64,000 nucleotides of DNA from Pristionchus mayeri. Its lineage: Eukaryota; Nematoda; Chromadorea; Rhabditida; Neodiplogasteridae. The notes below the pieces were generated by a model, which made no database searches, was not told where the DNA came from, and was given only the letters and a program-made list of their open reading frames with translations. The stretch covers positions 28,096,685 through 28,160,684 of the forward strand of contig BTRK01000003.1 in NCBI GenBank assembly GCA_036245805.1, given 5' to 3'. Positions within the stretch are counted from its first letter, which is position 1. Each line of letters begins with the position of its first letter. The position numbers and the translations under genes were made by a program. This document shows, one piece after another, positions 1 through 14,200 of the stretch.

Positions 1-150
1 GGGAGAGAGAGAGGGAGAGAGAGGGAGAGAGGGAGAGCAGAGGGAGAGAGAGAGGGAGAGCAGAGGGAGAGAGAGAGGGAGAGCAGAGGGAGAGAGAGAG
101 GGAGAGCAGAGGGAGAGAGAGAGGGAGAGCAGAGGGAGAGAGAGAGGGGA
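1..150. repeat. 23-bp purine tandem array
   Basis: A GA-rich array whose only pyrimidine is a C recurring at positions 38, 61, 84, 107 and 130, which gives an exact 23-bp period for about five units. It sits at the very edge of the window and may continue to the left. No coding content. Confidence 0.9.
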
Positions 151-2881
151 GATTGCGCGTACCGTTCAAGCAGTTTGCCTCTCTTTCTCCCTTGGCTCGC
201 GCTCTGGTTCCAGCTCTGAGATATCTCCTCATTGCCTGTGATCGAACGCGCAACTTCCTCCTCGAAATCGTGTATCTTATGCTTAATCGTTCCTTAATTT
301 CTCATCGATTATGCTGCTTTTCTCATCGATTATGCTCTGAGGTAATCATTGGGTGATGATGTCTGCATGATCCGTTCTGTGTACAGACCGACGACGTTCC
401 ATACGCGAGTACCACTGCCATTCCATCATCGCATAGCAAACAGTCCGAGTGGAGGCGGGAGATCTCTCCCTTCGGTGCACTCCCTCGCTTCTCTCTCTGG
501 CGAAGGAGCATGGGAGATGAAGAGAGCGTGCTTCTCGTTATAGAAGGGAAGTCTAATGTATTCCCCCTAGCATCTGGCCACTCTTATTCCACGAGGTAAG
601 ATGAGAAAGAGGGAATTCCATCCGTGAGATGAGAGAGGAGACCTCTCCTTCATCTATCCACGATCAGATCGAATATGTACACCCTACGAGAGGGTCGACG
701 TTGCATTATGCAGGAGATCTGCGCTTTCCTAGGCAGTTTCCCGAATGGGGAAGAATAAACAAGAGGAAGAGTTGACCCGCGATCTCAGCTCTTCGATTCG
801 CAGCACAAAAGAATTGCGATCGTTAGCCGTTGAATAGGAAGAAACGCCGTTAGAAGAGGAGGAGAGATTGGGTATTGGCAAAAAGGAAAATGATAGGGCG
901 AAGGAGGGAGGGGGTTCGGAAACTCTACTTTAGCGAAATGAATGTGAGTGAATAAGTCGCAATGTAATGACTAAGCAATCGCACATAAAAAAGTCAGTCA
1001 ATGTCGCGATCAAGAGCCAAGAAGAGTGAATGCATTTCTTCGAAGTGGATGAGAACGTTCAGATTCAAGATATGCTGGATAGAAGATGTGCTGATAGCAT
1101 CTAGGATGGAGCTAAGAATTGAGTGCGGAAGAGCTTAAGATGTGATCTCCTCAATGTACTCCCGATCAGGAGATTGTGTGTGGCAATCGGATAGAGACAT
1201 TGGAAGAGAGAAGGGGCAAAGGCCTTCCAGATGATCTGAGAGAGGAGAGACAAGGGATGGAGAGGAGAGGGAAGAGAAGAAGAGGGAGTAGTAGCCATCT
1301 GAATACCTCCCTAAACATTACACATGAGGACACTTAGGGAGAGGAGGACAGAGGGGGTTCATTGAAGGAAACAACAAAGAGACACCAAAGGTGAAGAGAA
1401 GGGGCAACCGGGTGGCAAGAGTGCCAATCCCCTCTGTTCTCTTCCCTCCACTAGACGAATGCTTGGACTCAACGGACTTGCACTAGCATCAACAGGATAG
1501 GCGAGTGATAAGCCCTAAAAGGCCTCTTCTCTAGCCTGCTTTACTTCCTAATAAGCTCGTATTACTGAGTGGGGAAAACAAGTTTGAGTGGAACGAAGAC
1601 ACGGTTCCTAGCACGTAGAGACGGGCAGAGATCCCATTTCAGCAGACTCACTTCACTAGCCAACTAGCTGATCAGATGAGAAGAAAGAGCCGTGGATAAG
1701 ATGATCGAGAAATAGATATCTTAGGAATCCTAAGAGATGCAAATGTGGATTACAAATCGCATTCTTAAATAACTGGTTACAACTTCCACTCATGCTCGAA
1801 AGCCATTCGATTACCTCATCTGACGACTGGAAGGATCGCCTCCAGGGGCATATCATCGACGAAGAATGAACAACTTTGATTGCAAGAGTGAGTTATTTCA
1901 AGATCACCGTCAGACTAAAGAGATTGAGAGAGAGTTCAGGAGGGGTTTAGAGAGGGGGAGGAGGGGGGTAAACCGTCAGGTAAACACACTACTCATTAGA
2001 TAGGAGGGGGTCCAGGGAGGTAGTTGACATGTCACACGGAGTGGATGCACAGAGCGGTGTTCGCTTGAGGAATGGCCATTTCATTGTTGATCGGAAACCC
2101 ATCTGGAAGGGGGAAGAGCAGTAGTGGCTTGTGCAAGATGTGACCCCGTCGGGACGAGAGATCCCCCGCTATATTTCTTCCTCTCGATGCAATTAGGTGT
2201 GTTGACTCGGGAGGAGAAACAGTGATCGGCCAGTTGATCTGCCCCTTCTCAATTTCACTCCCTTGGTCTTCCCAGCATGTTTCCGTCCTGTTTTCTTCCG
2301 CGACGATCGAATTTCGAAGAAGAGGAAGACAGAAGTAGCGAAGGGCGCCAACAGGAAGAGAAGAGATCGAGAATTAGAGAGTGTCGGAGGAATGAATGGA
2401 ACACTGGGATTCAGTTAGAATGAAAATTCGAATCTGGGAAGAGATAAATATGAAATAGGGAAGATGATCATCGATGGACGAACGCCGTAATCTGATAAAT
2501 CAGGAGTAGATACTATCAACCACACTATCAATTTTCTGATTAGTGGAGTAGGGAGAAGAGGGAAGTTCAATTGGATGATGTGGGGGGATTGTTCGGCGTC
2601 TAATTGGCATGAGTCAGGTGCCATCCAGTAGATGGAAGTATGCATCGACAGAAGAAGACAATGATGATATCACATTCAATCTCAGAATCCGCGCTCGCAT
2701 TTTTTTGAGAATAAGAATGACATGGAGGAAGAGAGAGAGGGAATGTGAATCCAGAGTGACATTTACTGCCCCGCATTGCTTCCAGACGACAGAGTTTTCT
2801 ATCGATGAACAAGCGACTGGGAATTGGTAGAAAATCGATGGAGTATTCAGAGGAAAGGCCGAAGATCAGGAGGTAGATCAC
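151..2881. other. No gene recognised; purine-rich low-complexity DNA
   Basis: Open frames here are short, biased by GA-rich composition, and lack family similarity or paired splice signals. I see no RNA gene and no bounded transposon. Confidence 0.5.
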
Positions 2882-2966
2882 CTTCTTGTTCCTCTGCCAT
2901 CTCTCCATTCTCTCCTCCCGATCGTCGTCCACCGTCGGAGAATCGGCGTACATCGACTGGGAGAGT
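2882..2966 (-). CDS. Isolated coding-like exon, unidentified protein
   Basis: On the minus strand a TTGCAG acceptor precedes 85 nt that read one base plus 28 codons and end at a GTGATC donor. The peptide is highly charged (LSQSMYADSPTVDDDREE, then ERMERWQRNKK), which is typical of a real exon rather than a chance frame. It lies about 800 bp beyond the stop codon of the minus-strand gene ending at 3767. It may belong to an alternative 3' end of that gene or to a separate gene continuing left. I found no adjoining exon with a matching phase, so the call rests on composition and splice sites only. Confidence 0.45.
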
Positions 2967-3766
2967 CTGCAAGAGACTTCCTCTCGTTAGCAACACTTTC
3001 TGAGCTGAGCAAGGCACTATTGATTCACTTTACTGGAGATTCCTTCTGGAAAAATATAACATTTAAATTAATTAATTGTACTGTACCATGCATTTCTCAA
3101 ATTCCTATGGAGTGAATTGTAGGGGTTATCGCTCAGGATTTCCAGAGAAAATAACCGATCACCTGTAAATTGACTGAAGAAGCGGATACTTGTCGTCTTC
3201 GAGTACGGAACGGCGTTTCTGAAATATTTCGTTTAGACAAAATAATTAGATCGCAGATAGTGAAAAAGACAGAGAAAGAAGAAGCACGAGTGGACTGAGG
3301 GAGATCCTCGAAGGACCTTCCAATTACGGTGAATGGGGAGGACCCTTGGCATAATGTGCGGGTATCGAGAAGAGGAGGGATTATTAATCGCCCTTGAGCA
3401 TCCACCTGCTAGATCTCTCGCTTCTCTAATGTTATTCAAGTGCCTAACGAGCTACCCGAAAAAAATTCATTTTTTGGGTAGGATAGTGTTGTAAATGCGC
3501 GAATGCAAGCTCGAGTGCATCGCAGTAATGACATTGCATGCGGCTAAAATCTTGAAAGCAACTCGCCCTTTTCTTTAACTGCCCAACCCATCAAGCGACT
3601 AGAATCAAAGAGTGAGACATGCGCTACCGCTAGCCATAAAATGGAAGAGGGAGGAGATCTTTTAGCGAAGCGAGCGAGGAAGTGAGCGAGATCGAGAGAG
3701 GGGCAGAGAAAGAGAGAGAGAGATGCTCTTGTAAACGGTGCTCTGACCTGCTGTTTTGGCTGAGGT

Positions 3767-6700
3767 TCAGGATCCTTTCCTGTTTCGTCTTGGGCGGCGG
3801 GAAGATCTGAAGGATTTCATCATGCATTTGCAATATTTTCGGAATATCCACTCGTTCGCGCCCAAATATGCATAAAAGTGCGAGTAGCGGAAGGATTCTT
3901 CATCGTAGTTCGAACCTCCAATGGGCGATGGCTCCTCTTCCTCTTCCTCGCAACCCTCCAGATCCAGCGTCAGATCAGTTCTCGATAGACGCACTGACGC
4001 AGCGTCATCGTCGTGCTGAGATTACGGTACGTATGCTCAGGGGACGAACGATAAATTCTCTTGTACTGTATCTTAGTCAACAATGTGTCTCTGACACGAG
4101 ATCAAGTGGCTGGCCGTAAAAGTAATGGAGGGGGCAAAGGAGGGTAAGAGGGGATGTGTAGTAACCCCTCCCTGTCGCCACAAAAGAACACAGTGAGACG
4201 AAAAGAAGAGAAGGGAGGGGCAGTGAGTAATCCAGGCGTGAACACTCCTCAGTACTGAGATACTCCTATCCCTTCTTCCGCATTTAGCAGCTTTTTTACT
4301 TGCAATAAATAGATATTTGAAAATATAGCAAGTAATATTTTCCAAAAAGTGAAAATAATGTACCTTGAGGGTTTCTCCACTAGCTTCAGTGTTATGCGAC
4401 ACAATTGAAATCCTAGAGCCTGAGAGATCGGAGGACCCTGCAATTTGTGAACTTCGAATTTTTTTCGCAATTTTATTTTCGAGTCGCAGGCAGCACGGAA
4501 CAAAATTCCTCACCAGCAAGAAACGAATTCCTTCCTCCTTCATTCACACAAACACTGCTTCGATGGGGCGGCACTGGAGGTGCACTGCTCCTATCGACTA
4601 CCGTATCCCTTCCGATCGCGTCGAGACCACTGCCGATCGAAGCTGACTCGAGGAGCAGTGCGTCGAGATTGCTAATCGATTCGGCCAGTCGCGAGGATAC
4701 GGTAGACGCGTCTGGAGGTGCTGTCAGAGTAGAAGATCGCCTCGAGCGACCTCCGCTATCCGAAGAGTCGATGATGAGTGACGACGTCATCGGATTACGG
4801 TAATGGTGAGGCGGATCGATCGATAACGTCGACGAGGTCATGGATACGGTATCCGATGAGGAGGGGGGATACGGTCGGTGTATCGATTGGGATGAGGCGT
4901 TGATATCCATGAGTGAGCCGGGGAGTGATTCGAGTTCGGCCAGCATGCGAGAGGTCCAACTGCAATGTTGCATGATCACTACGCAAATTGCATTCAAGCG
5001 TTTTTTTCGGCGAATTCTCATAATTCTCTGAGGATAGAATGCCTCACGTGAGAAATGAAAGATCCTCATTCCCATGGGTGCATTTCTCTTCCTTTTCACA
5101 GTATTAGACACAAGGTTGACCATGCTATTCGGAGCGGATTACATTCAATTGTCGGTTTAGTCATATGAATTGACCCCCAAGTGACCCCCGGGGAATCGAT
5201 CAGTGTTCATGTCAATCAAGAAAGGGAAGTGAGCATAATCGAATCAAGAGGAGAACACCGGTTGATTCAGCGTGCATTGTTCCCTTCTTAGCAGCGAAAG
5301 GAGTGCGAAATTGCACGGAAAAGTTGGATAAATTGGTCAGCTCGAAGGATTCTCTCACACTTTTCAGCAATTCAGAGCCGAAACCTCGAAAGGAATTTGA
5401 ACTTTCGTGCTTTGACCTCGTCTGAGAAGCTTCATATTAACATTTTCGGCTTTGTTTTGACTGTGTGCTTCAATTTCCTTCCGATGCACTTCTGATCGAT
5501 CGAGAGAAATCTCTAAATTTTAAACTGACCGGGAAACAGAAGCCTGACTGGAGAAATCGAGCGCATCTTCGTCCTCGAGACCTAGATTATTGATTGCTCA
5601 TTTGTTTTGTTTTTTATTCATTTTTATTTCGAAAATTAGCTGTACCGCGGTGCAAGTCAGCCATGCTCTGGGCCTTCAGATGGTAGCTGGTCCCTGTTGG
5701 GTTCATGGTAGCCGGTCTGGGTCCTGCACCAGCTCCACCCACTCGACCGCCCCGAACCACGGCTGAGAATGCGGATGGGGGCCTGAAGAGCTGGTTTTGT
5801 ATGATTTTACTGGTTGTTGTTTCTAAAATACAGAAAAATTGAGATTCAGGAAAGGAGGTAGACAGGTAAATGATACGTATTCTCAATTTCCCAGATCCCA
5901 GAATCCCAGTGGGGAGCCCGCATGTATCTCACTGGGAAATTCACTGGGATCCCACTGGGAAACTTTTACCAGATAAACTAAACTGCTCAGCATGATAAAG
6001 ATATTTTATGCACTTATTCGAAATGAACTGTTCTCACCCATTGGCGGCTCCCTCCGAGATGGGGAGACAGTGCATGGAGAGATGGGCCCTCGCCTGATTA
6101 CGACGATTGAAGCGACGTGCCGATGGACCTGTTCATTTCATTATTAATATTATAAAAAATAATATAAAAAGGAGACAAAAAAATCGCCGAACAATCTTCG
6201 ATTCAGTGAGCGTCTCTCAATTTTTCCTATCCTCCCTCGCACCGCAGCTGAGCTAACAAAGTGCGGTGAATGAATAGGCCCACTATTTTGCAATCCCAAT
6301 TCAGAAATCAAAACGGTCGATAATCCATAGAAGCTTTTCTCAGGATAATTCACGAAAAATAAATGAAATAGTTCTTTCTAAATGGCAGAGAAGACAGTAC
6401 CATAACAATGCAGAGTGAGTGCATGCTCCTCCCGATGTATTTCAAAGAATGAGCAAGACCAAGGATCAAAGACAATCAAAGAGCGATGCATGGCATTGCA
6501 GAAAAAGGAATGGCGCATGGAAATGTCAACTGGCGAGTGTCCCCTCAGTCTGATCAATGGGTTGAGGAATGTAGAAGTGATTAAAGGCAGATTGTCTCCA
6601 AATTCTAACTTTCTAGTTACCTATTTCAAGAAGCGCAAAAAGTTCCGCATTTCGAAACGCTGTGGTGGATTTTTCGCGAACGCTATAAAAAGAACAAGGA

Positions 6701-9700
6701 AACCATTCCAAGAAAGACGATGATCGAGTAGCGAAGATACAGGGAAATTAGCACGGAGCCTAGAGAATGAGTAAAATGTACAGCAGAAGCGAGATTCGAA
6801 TGGCAATGAAGAATTGAGCAAGAAAAGAGCCGAGAGGGCGCGAGTTATGAATAGGCAAATGCGTCGAGGTGGGGAAGAAGAAGTGGCAGAATTGATGGGG
6901 TCGGGTTTAGAGGAAATGAAATGACGCGCGAAATCTGGAGTTCAAAGATCGGAGCGTTTTAGTCCAATGATGATGATGCTGGATACGAGGATGGCTAGTG
7001 GAATTTGGAGGTTCTTCCTCAACGCATTGAGTGAGATAAGAGAGGATGAGCTTGACTATCTATCACACAAGCGAAGATTTCGTCGGACAATCCCGGGATA
7101 CCCGGGCTATTCCTACGCCCATTTCGAGATATGGACCAAGAATTGGGATGGAAATAGACCGAGATCAAAGTTCACAATAAACCAATCGATAGACGACGCC
7201 CCTATGGAATCTAAGGGCTCGTCAAATGAAATGACTCGGAATGTGTGGAGTGCGAAGGGACAGTTATGGATGATGGCTGGAGAGAGACAAAGGGGAGTAG
7301 GAGAGACGGATGAGAGCGAGAGAAGGAGAAGAGAGCACGGGAAATGGAGAGACTCGATTGAGCAAGATATGGTTATGAAGAGTGCATCTAAGGTAGAGAG
7401 GCTGTTGAAATCGTGTAATGAGCTTCCATAGAAGGAGTGACTCAGAGCGCAGAGATTTTTTGCACGTCGTAAAACCGAAGAGCAAACGCTGACTCTCCTT
7501 GTTTCCCAGGATCTCTTTCTTTACTAACCAAAACAATGACATGGAGATACTACGAGAATAAGGAGCGGGTTTTGCAAGCGAAACGAAAAGAATATACGAT
7601 CTGCAGAAAAGAATCAAGAAATCTCTGCAAGATATGCGATTTCACAGGAATAGTGGGAACATGCTTGCATATTTCTTGCTCGGGGGGGGGGACTAAATCT
7701 CCGATCAGGGAGTGATTGAGTACTCAATTCTCTCTGGCTTCTTCACACAGATGGGCGAGTGCTTGAGACGGTCAATGAGGGCGAGATAAGAATACGAGAT
7801 CAGTAGGAGGAGAGAGAGAAGGGGAAATGGAGAGAGGGCAGAGAAGGAGACAGTTTATGACTGTGCGCTCACGCTTGAGAAAACGGAAGCGTGGAGCCTC
7901 TTTTTGGAAGGGAAGAAGAAATCACCTCGGAGTTTCGGCTCCTCCTCGGTTGGTCTTTGATCTCTGGCGAGAGCGAGGGATTGAGCGACGGAGAGACGAT
8001 GATGGGGTCTGAGAAGTATTTTGTTACCAAGGATGGAGGTGATGTAGCGAACACCGTTCCTAGCAAAATTCACGAAGTCGCTATGAAAATTACTTCAATC
8101 AGGAAGAACTCGAACTACGAGAAGGTAAAGTATAACTAGTCATATAAAAATAGATAATGAATAGCCTCACAGTTCGTCGTCCTCCTCACTGGAACTGCTG
8201 TCGACTACTCCTCTCGCGAGAATCACCGAAGTCTCCGGTTCGAGATTGATCGACTTCCTGTGCTTGAATCGACGACGGCGGAGGACGGGACGAGATTCGA
8301 CTGAAACCGAGAGGTTATCCAAGGAAAGAAAAGCTTATTTTGTGAAAACATCAGTAATGAAACTATCGAAACTGTCTATCGAGTTGTTCCTATGAGAATT
8401 CGAAAAACGAATCCGCACGAAATCAGATTCTAATCACCGTGCCATCTTTCGTACCTCTCTCTAATCGTTTCTCCTCATCCTCCTTCAGTTGAGGGAGATG
8501 AGCCTGCGAGAGCGATGGTTTCCCTGCCCAACTGCAATTTTAACATTACAAACTAAAATAGGACAAATCGCATCAAAGCGACTCTCCGAAAAGAAACAGC
8601 GAGCATCATCGGAATTTCCCTTCTTCCCCTTCCCAACCACTCAATGAATGCCATCGAAAATTCACAGTAGAGATGGCGAATCGAGAAGGAGTCTCTCCAT
8701 TCCATCTGTTCCCTCTCCACTCTGATCAGGAGAGAAGACGAGGAATGAAGAGAGCTTGTCCCCTCTACTGTTTGGCTCTAGGCGACACCTCCTGTTCGAA
8801 TTTCAAATCCATCCGTCTCTCTGGCCCCACAACCGTACCAAAACGGAGCCAATAAATCAGTGGGAGCAGTGCGAGGAGTGGAGAGACAGTTGGGAATCAG
8901 CTGTGTGCCCATCCCATCACATTTCTTGTCTACACGCGTCGGTCGGTTATTCAACACATCTGGCTCGGGAAATGGGTGCGTGGGAGAGCATGTGCACTAC
9001 TGTCTCATGCAATACTTTTGATTAGATGCATCGACTAGATCTTTGATTTTTAATACTTGTGCTTCACCACTTTTTACTGTTGATTGGAATTCTATCCAGT
9101 CTACTGATAATGATTAATGCGATTAATCACTCTCGTTCCGTGTTAATCAGGGGAATTTCCGGTGATACCGTAATCAGACTATCGATCAGGAGCAGCAAAC
9201 CTCGGCAGTAGGCGTCTAAGCCCCCTCCGTTATCACTACGCACTATCTTCCTTATCAGAGTGAAGACACGTAAGATGCCCACGTCCCTAAAGGGCTTACA
9301 CACTGGGGAAAATGGAGAGGAACCAGGGGGGAACCAAATACAAACTTCCTGGTTCAGCGGGCCTTTGTTAGGAATGCAGTTGTACTAGTACACATCACTT
9401 TGCTTTTCCTATCAGACCAAACAACAGAATTCTAGCAGACTATGATTCGCAGCGATTACAATTGATGTAGAAATACAATTCGATGTGCTGCGGTATTTGA
9501 GACTTCCTGGTTTTAGCAACGAGTGTATTCCCACCTGGGTATTCCGATGCTGTCAGTGCAGACGTTGTGCAGCGATCTCGAGAGATAGTGGGGGAAGACG
9601 GCCGACGAGGGACGAATCGACTGCAATTATTGATGTATTTAAATATTCAACTACACAGGAATAGCGCAATGTATGATACTTTATGTATATCTGCGGTTGC

Positions 9701-11296
9701 TCACGAGGCACACACCAAGATGTGGCCTCAAGATAACGTCGTTCTTGTCATGCGCATCACAATCTACGACTCACATCAATGATATTTCAAATATTCAAAA
9801 TAACGACGCTTTGTTAGCGAATATACCTGCTAACGCCACTGATTACGCGTGTCGCTCAATTAGTGATAAGAATCAACCGTCAGCCGTAGCTAGGAAAGAG
9901 ACTGAATCGTGACCCTAGTTGAGTGTCTCCGGTCCCTCGGCGATTGCGCCATAACTTTTACGACCCGCCAGACGGTAGGAGGGAAGGGCTAGTTCAGTAA
10001 TCGCGATAATTGCACAGAGGAACATCAGCCTAATGAGAGAGAAGATGCACCGGCCTCAGGAGGATTTGAAATGGGCTCAATTTAAACGCCTGAGGGGCAT
10101 TGGCTCGAACTGACACCGGAGGGGGCTAAACCACATGTGAGAGGAAGATGGACCATGGGGGAGGAATCCACCCCCATTTCCTTTGTCTCTCTCTGCTGCC
10201 CCTTCCTGGAGTGAGATTAGCAGATGTGTCGGAAGGGAAATCTCTTCGTTTCCAGTGATCTCTGGGTGGTTAGAGAGATGTGAGAGAGTGGGGGATATGA
10301 AGAGAGTCAGAGTGGAGCTGTCGAGTGCGTATAACAGTACCCACTTATGAAGCGTGAGATTGCGCGAGAATCGAGAGAGCGCAATGAGAGGACCTTCAAG
10401 GACTTCCGAGCACGCGAATCGTGAAACATCGAGAGGGATTCGGGTACTTCGCGTGATTCGAAATTGGAGAATGCATCTGTTCAATCTCTTTACTCCTTGA
10501 TAAATCCATCCACCAAGAGAGTAATTTGAATGTGGATGAGCATTAAATCCCGATCCACTGGATTGTAGAGGTAGAAACTCGCTATTGGATTCAATCGCTT
10601 CTTCCTGTGGACTCGAACGGGAATGATCGACTAATAAAAGGGTATCATGAAATGGGGAGGTGGAGGGGGGGGGGGGGCAATTGAGGAGTGAAGAGGGGGT
10701 GGATGGAGGGGAGTATGTACTGATACTCTGAGGGAGAGCTGTGAGGGAATTGTTTGATCAGTAATCAGCACACACTCATGCGAAGTGACCGGTGATGAGG
10801 AGGTGAATTCATGGATGGAGGGAGGAATGGGCAGAGAACTAGGGAACTATCCATTCAAATAGGGTAAATTTAGTGACCATCGATTTCACAATCATTCTAT
10901 TTTATGCAATGAGAGAGGGAGCTAATTTACATAAAAATAGAAAGACTTGTTTAGAAAAAAAAAAGAATTGCATGAAAACAAAAATGGAAGTTACTTTTTA
11001 TAGCCGTTGAGTGCGGAAAAAGAAAAAAATAGTTTAAAAAAAAAAAAGTTTCGGATGATGCTGTAAAAATGAAGAGGACTATCATTTTCCGCTTCATGAT
11101 AAGCGATATAGATTACAAGTTATAAGAACGTTCTGCTACTACCGTCACATTTTTTTGCTACTATGTACGTCACTTTTTTCAATACAAATTTATCCCCAAA
11201 AAAATAAGATCATCAATAATTCTCACCCGACTGAGTCGATTCTCCCTGTAGTCGGCGCGGCGTGGCGGGACCCCGCCGTGCTGCTCCATCGGGGTA
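3767..11296 (-). CDS. Unrecognised multi-exon gene; Ser/Arg/Glu-rich disordered protein (5' end not found)
   Basis: Ten minus-strand exons join with consistent phase: 11296-11227, 8531-8455, 8300-8171, 8008-7926, 6128-6038, 5782-5646, 5421-5385, 4959-4514, 4437-4364 and 4015-3767 (TGA stop). All introns have GT/AG ends. The product is low in hydrophobic residues. It has a basic run (RPVLRRRRFKHRKS), an acidic serine run (SSSSEEDDE), a Gly/Arg-rich stretch, a long Ser/Thr/Pro-rich exon with PPVPP and a leucine-rich helix-like segment (LAESISNLDALLLE), then an acidic tail with seven glutamates interrupted by one Cys. The leucine segment loosely resembles a paxillin LD motif, but no LIM or catalytic domain is visible, so I assign no function. 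The 37-nt exon at 5421-5385 is required by phase. The 11296 exon is open in all three frames, so its frame is chosen by phase alone. The start codon lies further right and was not identified. Confidence 0.62.
10665..10677. repeat. 13-bp guanine tract
   Basis: Uninterrupted run of 13 G within purine-rich intergenic or intronic DNA. See also 35817 and 45702. Confidence 0.95.
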
Positions 11297-14200
11297 CTGT
11301 AATCGAAGAATATTGATCGATCGAGAGCAAACTACTCGCTGTACTCAATCAGTATTCATGCCGCAATACTTATAATCGTATAGTGCTTGGAGGAAAATAA
11401 GGTAAGGAGGACAATACGAGGAAAGAGAGACGGAACAGAGAAGAGAAAAGGAGGGAGGAAGTGGGGAATTGGACATCCAATACGATATGACATAAAGCCA
11501 AAAATTGGCTGGACGCAAAGAGAACAATCGTACTAAAAATCTAAGCCAAAAATGATGAAAATATAAATAAAGGAAGGAGCAGCTTGAGGGGAAGGGGAAC
11601 GCGCTGGAGTCGATCGGATAATTATATTGATTAAGTGAGTGTTCGATCGGGAGTAAAAGGAGAAGGAAAACGACTCGAATCAGCCCAGCCGGCTGTGTTT
11701 ATTCAATTGATGGGAAAGTTGAGGGCGCCTCAAAAACTTCCAAATTCGCAGATGGATCACGTGCTCTGAGAGGGATATCACTGTTCACATAATAAACAGT
11801 GACTGATCAGCTGATAGGGGGATCAGGATTATACGTGTACATAATCTAGACGAATCTGAGACCGATATAGTGCTTCGATAGCTCGATTAAAGGGGAACTT
11901 ATGTTCATTGATTGAGCGCGAGTTGCGCGAACGGTGTGAAAGATAACTGAACGGTTCCACTTATTTCCACAACGGATGGTGAGAAGGAGGAAGACTAGAT
12001 TTGACATTAGTGAGTGATTCAGAGAGAGGAGTATCAAAGAGGCGCGACATTCACCAACTCTCTCTCTCTTATCTCGTCACTCTCCAGTTATCACTCGTCT
12101 CCAGATCACCAGTTACCATCCCTCTCCTCTTCCTTCTCCCCTTGAACAATCAGATGGAGTATGTGAGGAGTGCAATGAAGATGTCGACATTGCAGAAGAA
12201 AGAAGAAAAGGTATGAGCGAGTCGAGTGCCTCCCACGCATCCACAGGGATGTTTTAAAGACTGATAGGATTTCAGGCATTCTAAAACATATAATACGTGC
12301 ACAAAGATATGAAGAGTGCCACGATATATTTCAATGGTCAAACTTCATGCTACGTTCAGAAGTTCAGCTTTTGTTCACCTTCTAGACCGTGAAAAGCGCG
12401 AATTTGAAGGGAAGTGCTCGAAATTTGTCGCGAGGAGATCAAAGGAGGGGTGGATGGGAGGATCAAATGTCGAAAGGGAAAGTACAGTCGAGATCTGCGA
12501 ACACCAACATGTGATTTGATAAGGACGAGCCCCTAATTAGGGTTAATTATTGATTTTCAACAAAAAATATTGTATATCTAGCGATTTCTTCGTGAGAAGC
12601 AAATTCTGTGAAGTGTAATCTGAATCTTACCTATATTTGAGGAAGTATATGCAAAACTAGCATGAAGAGGGGACAAAGTGTGGAGGGTTTTCTGCAGATT
12701 TATGGAGTGATTCGAGGGCGAAAAGTGAGAGCGAAACCATCAGCGGTGTGCACAAAGAGAGGCATAAAGGGCGAGATAAAGAAAGAAGGAGGACTCTCTC
12801 CATCCCACACACTCTCTCGTCGACAGAGACAAGCGAGGGAGCGTGCGGGACGAGGAGAGTCTCTTCCCTTGCTGGTGTAGGTATACCCTCCATGCTAAAT
12901 GGACCGAATCGGAGCGTGATTCAACAGGGGCAGCCAGATTTTATCTGGAACATTCGGAAAGTTGCAGAACTCCTTCGGATTGTTTTTGGCGGTAATTAAC
13001 TGCAGTTATTTTGGTCGGAATTGGTAGGTGGGGGCGATGCAAAATAGAGGAAACGACTAAAGTGGTGGAAAGAGACGAAGGCAGTGAGAGACAGTGATGG
13101 ATTGCGTCGCGGTACGAAGAATACAGACAAAGAATATCAAGCAAGGAATACAGGAAGAAGAGACGGGGACAACTGCAGAATCCCGATGGGGAGTCGTCCC
13201 TCCCTCGGAAAGCGACTTCGCCCCTACGTTTCCTTCCCTTCCCTCTCCTCCTCTCGGGATAATTGAAGTGGAATTGGTCTATGTCTCAGGAAAAGCCGGG
13301 GAGAGCGACTCATTTCTCCGAGTCTCTCTATATTTTACCCTCCCCTCCTCCGCAATTTCGAAGGAGGAACGCATTCCCTGAATAGCTTCGTGAGCCCCCA
13401 CAGCAAGAGCACTTGGAAACCTTGGGTGATTTATCGCTGCGAAAGGGCGCATTACCCGAGTAAAGTGACACGCAAAAAATGTCGCCCAATTAGAAGAGTT
13501 TCTGTTGATTTACAACCCAATTTCGCGTAGTTTACAGGTGGTTTTGAAAGATGAAAAAGGGAAAGAACAACAATGGAGGGAGGGGATAATTCAACGACGA
13601 GTGAGCGAGCGTCCGAAAAAATCCGTCGCACAAGCAATGGAATGGAAGGGGAAAGATGAGGAGGAGGAGGGTAAAGGAGACATCTGATAAGTGGAAGAGT
13701 GGAAAGGGAATGAGGAGGATTTGGTGTGAAAGGTGCTGCATACTATTTCGCATTGCAGTACTAAAGATTCCATGAACGGACTCTGAGAGTAGTAGTAAAT
13801 GAGACAGTAGGGAGCGTCAGCTGGGGAATCGGATCGGGGCTGGCGCATGCATATCGGAGAACGGCGCACTCAGAGAGCTACAGGCATACAAACACATTTG
13901 AGAAGAAGAAGAATGAGAAGAAGAGGGAAGAGGACGAGAAGATTCGACCGCCGATAAGAGAACAAATAGTGTGTAGAAGGAAGGGACTGAGGAACGGATC
14001 GACAACTGCTTCCAACAAAGGGCGATCAGGGCAAGTAGGTGGTGGTGATAAAACGGGCGAGTTCAATCAAACATCGGAAAAGTCGGAGCTTTGGTTGAAT
14101 CATGAAGAGGATTTTAAATCATTGCTTTCTATTCGAGGCGAAACGTTACTGTCAAAAACAAATTTGGTAACAACATGTTCATTATTTCCAAATGGGGAGT

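Noticed and set aside
1..150. CRISPR array or telomere
   Set aside because: A contiguous tandem repeat without unique spacers, and not the nematode telomere unit TTAGGC.
4514..5123. 216-codon frame read as one exon from its first Met
   Set aside because: The portion above 4959 lies beyond a TTGCAG acceptor and is intronic in composition; only 4959-4514 is kept as coding.
6967..7431. 154-codon plus-strand frame
   Set aside because: It lies in an intron of the minus-strand gene, has a Met run and Arg/Glu-rich low-complexity tail, and has no splice or family support.
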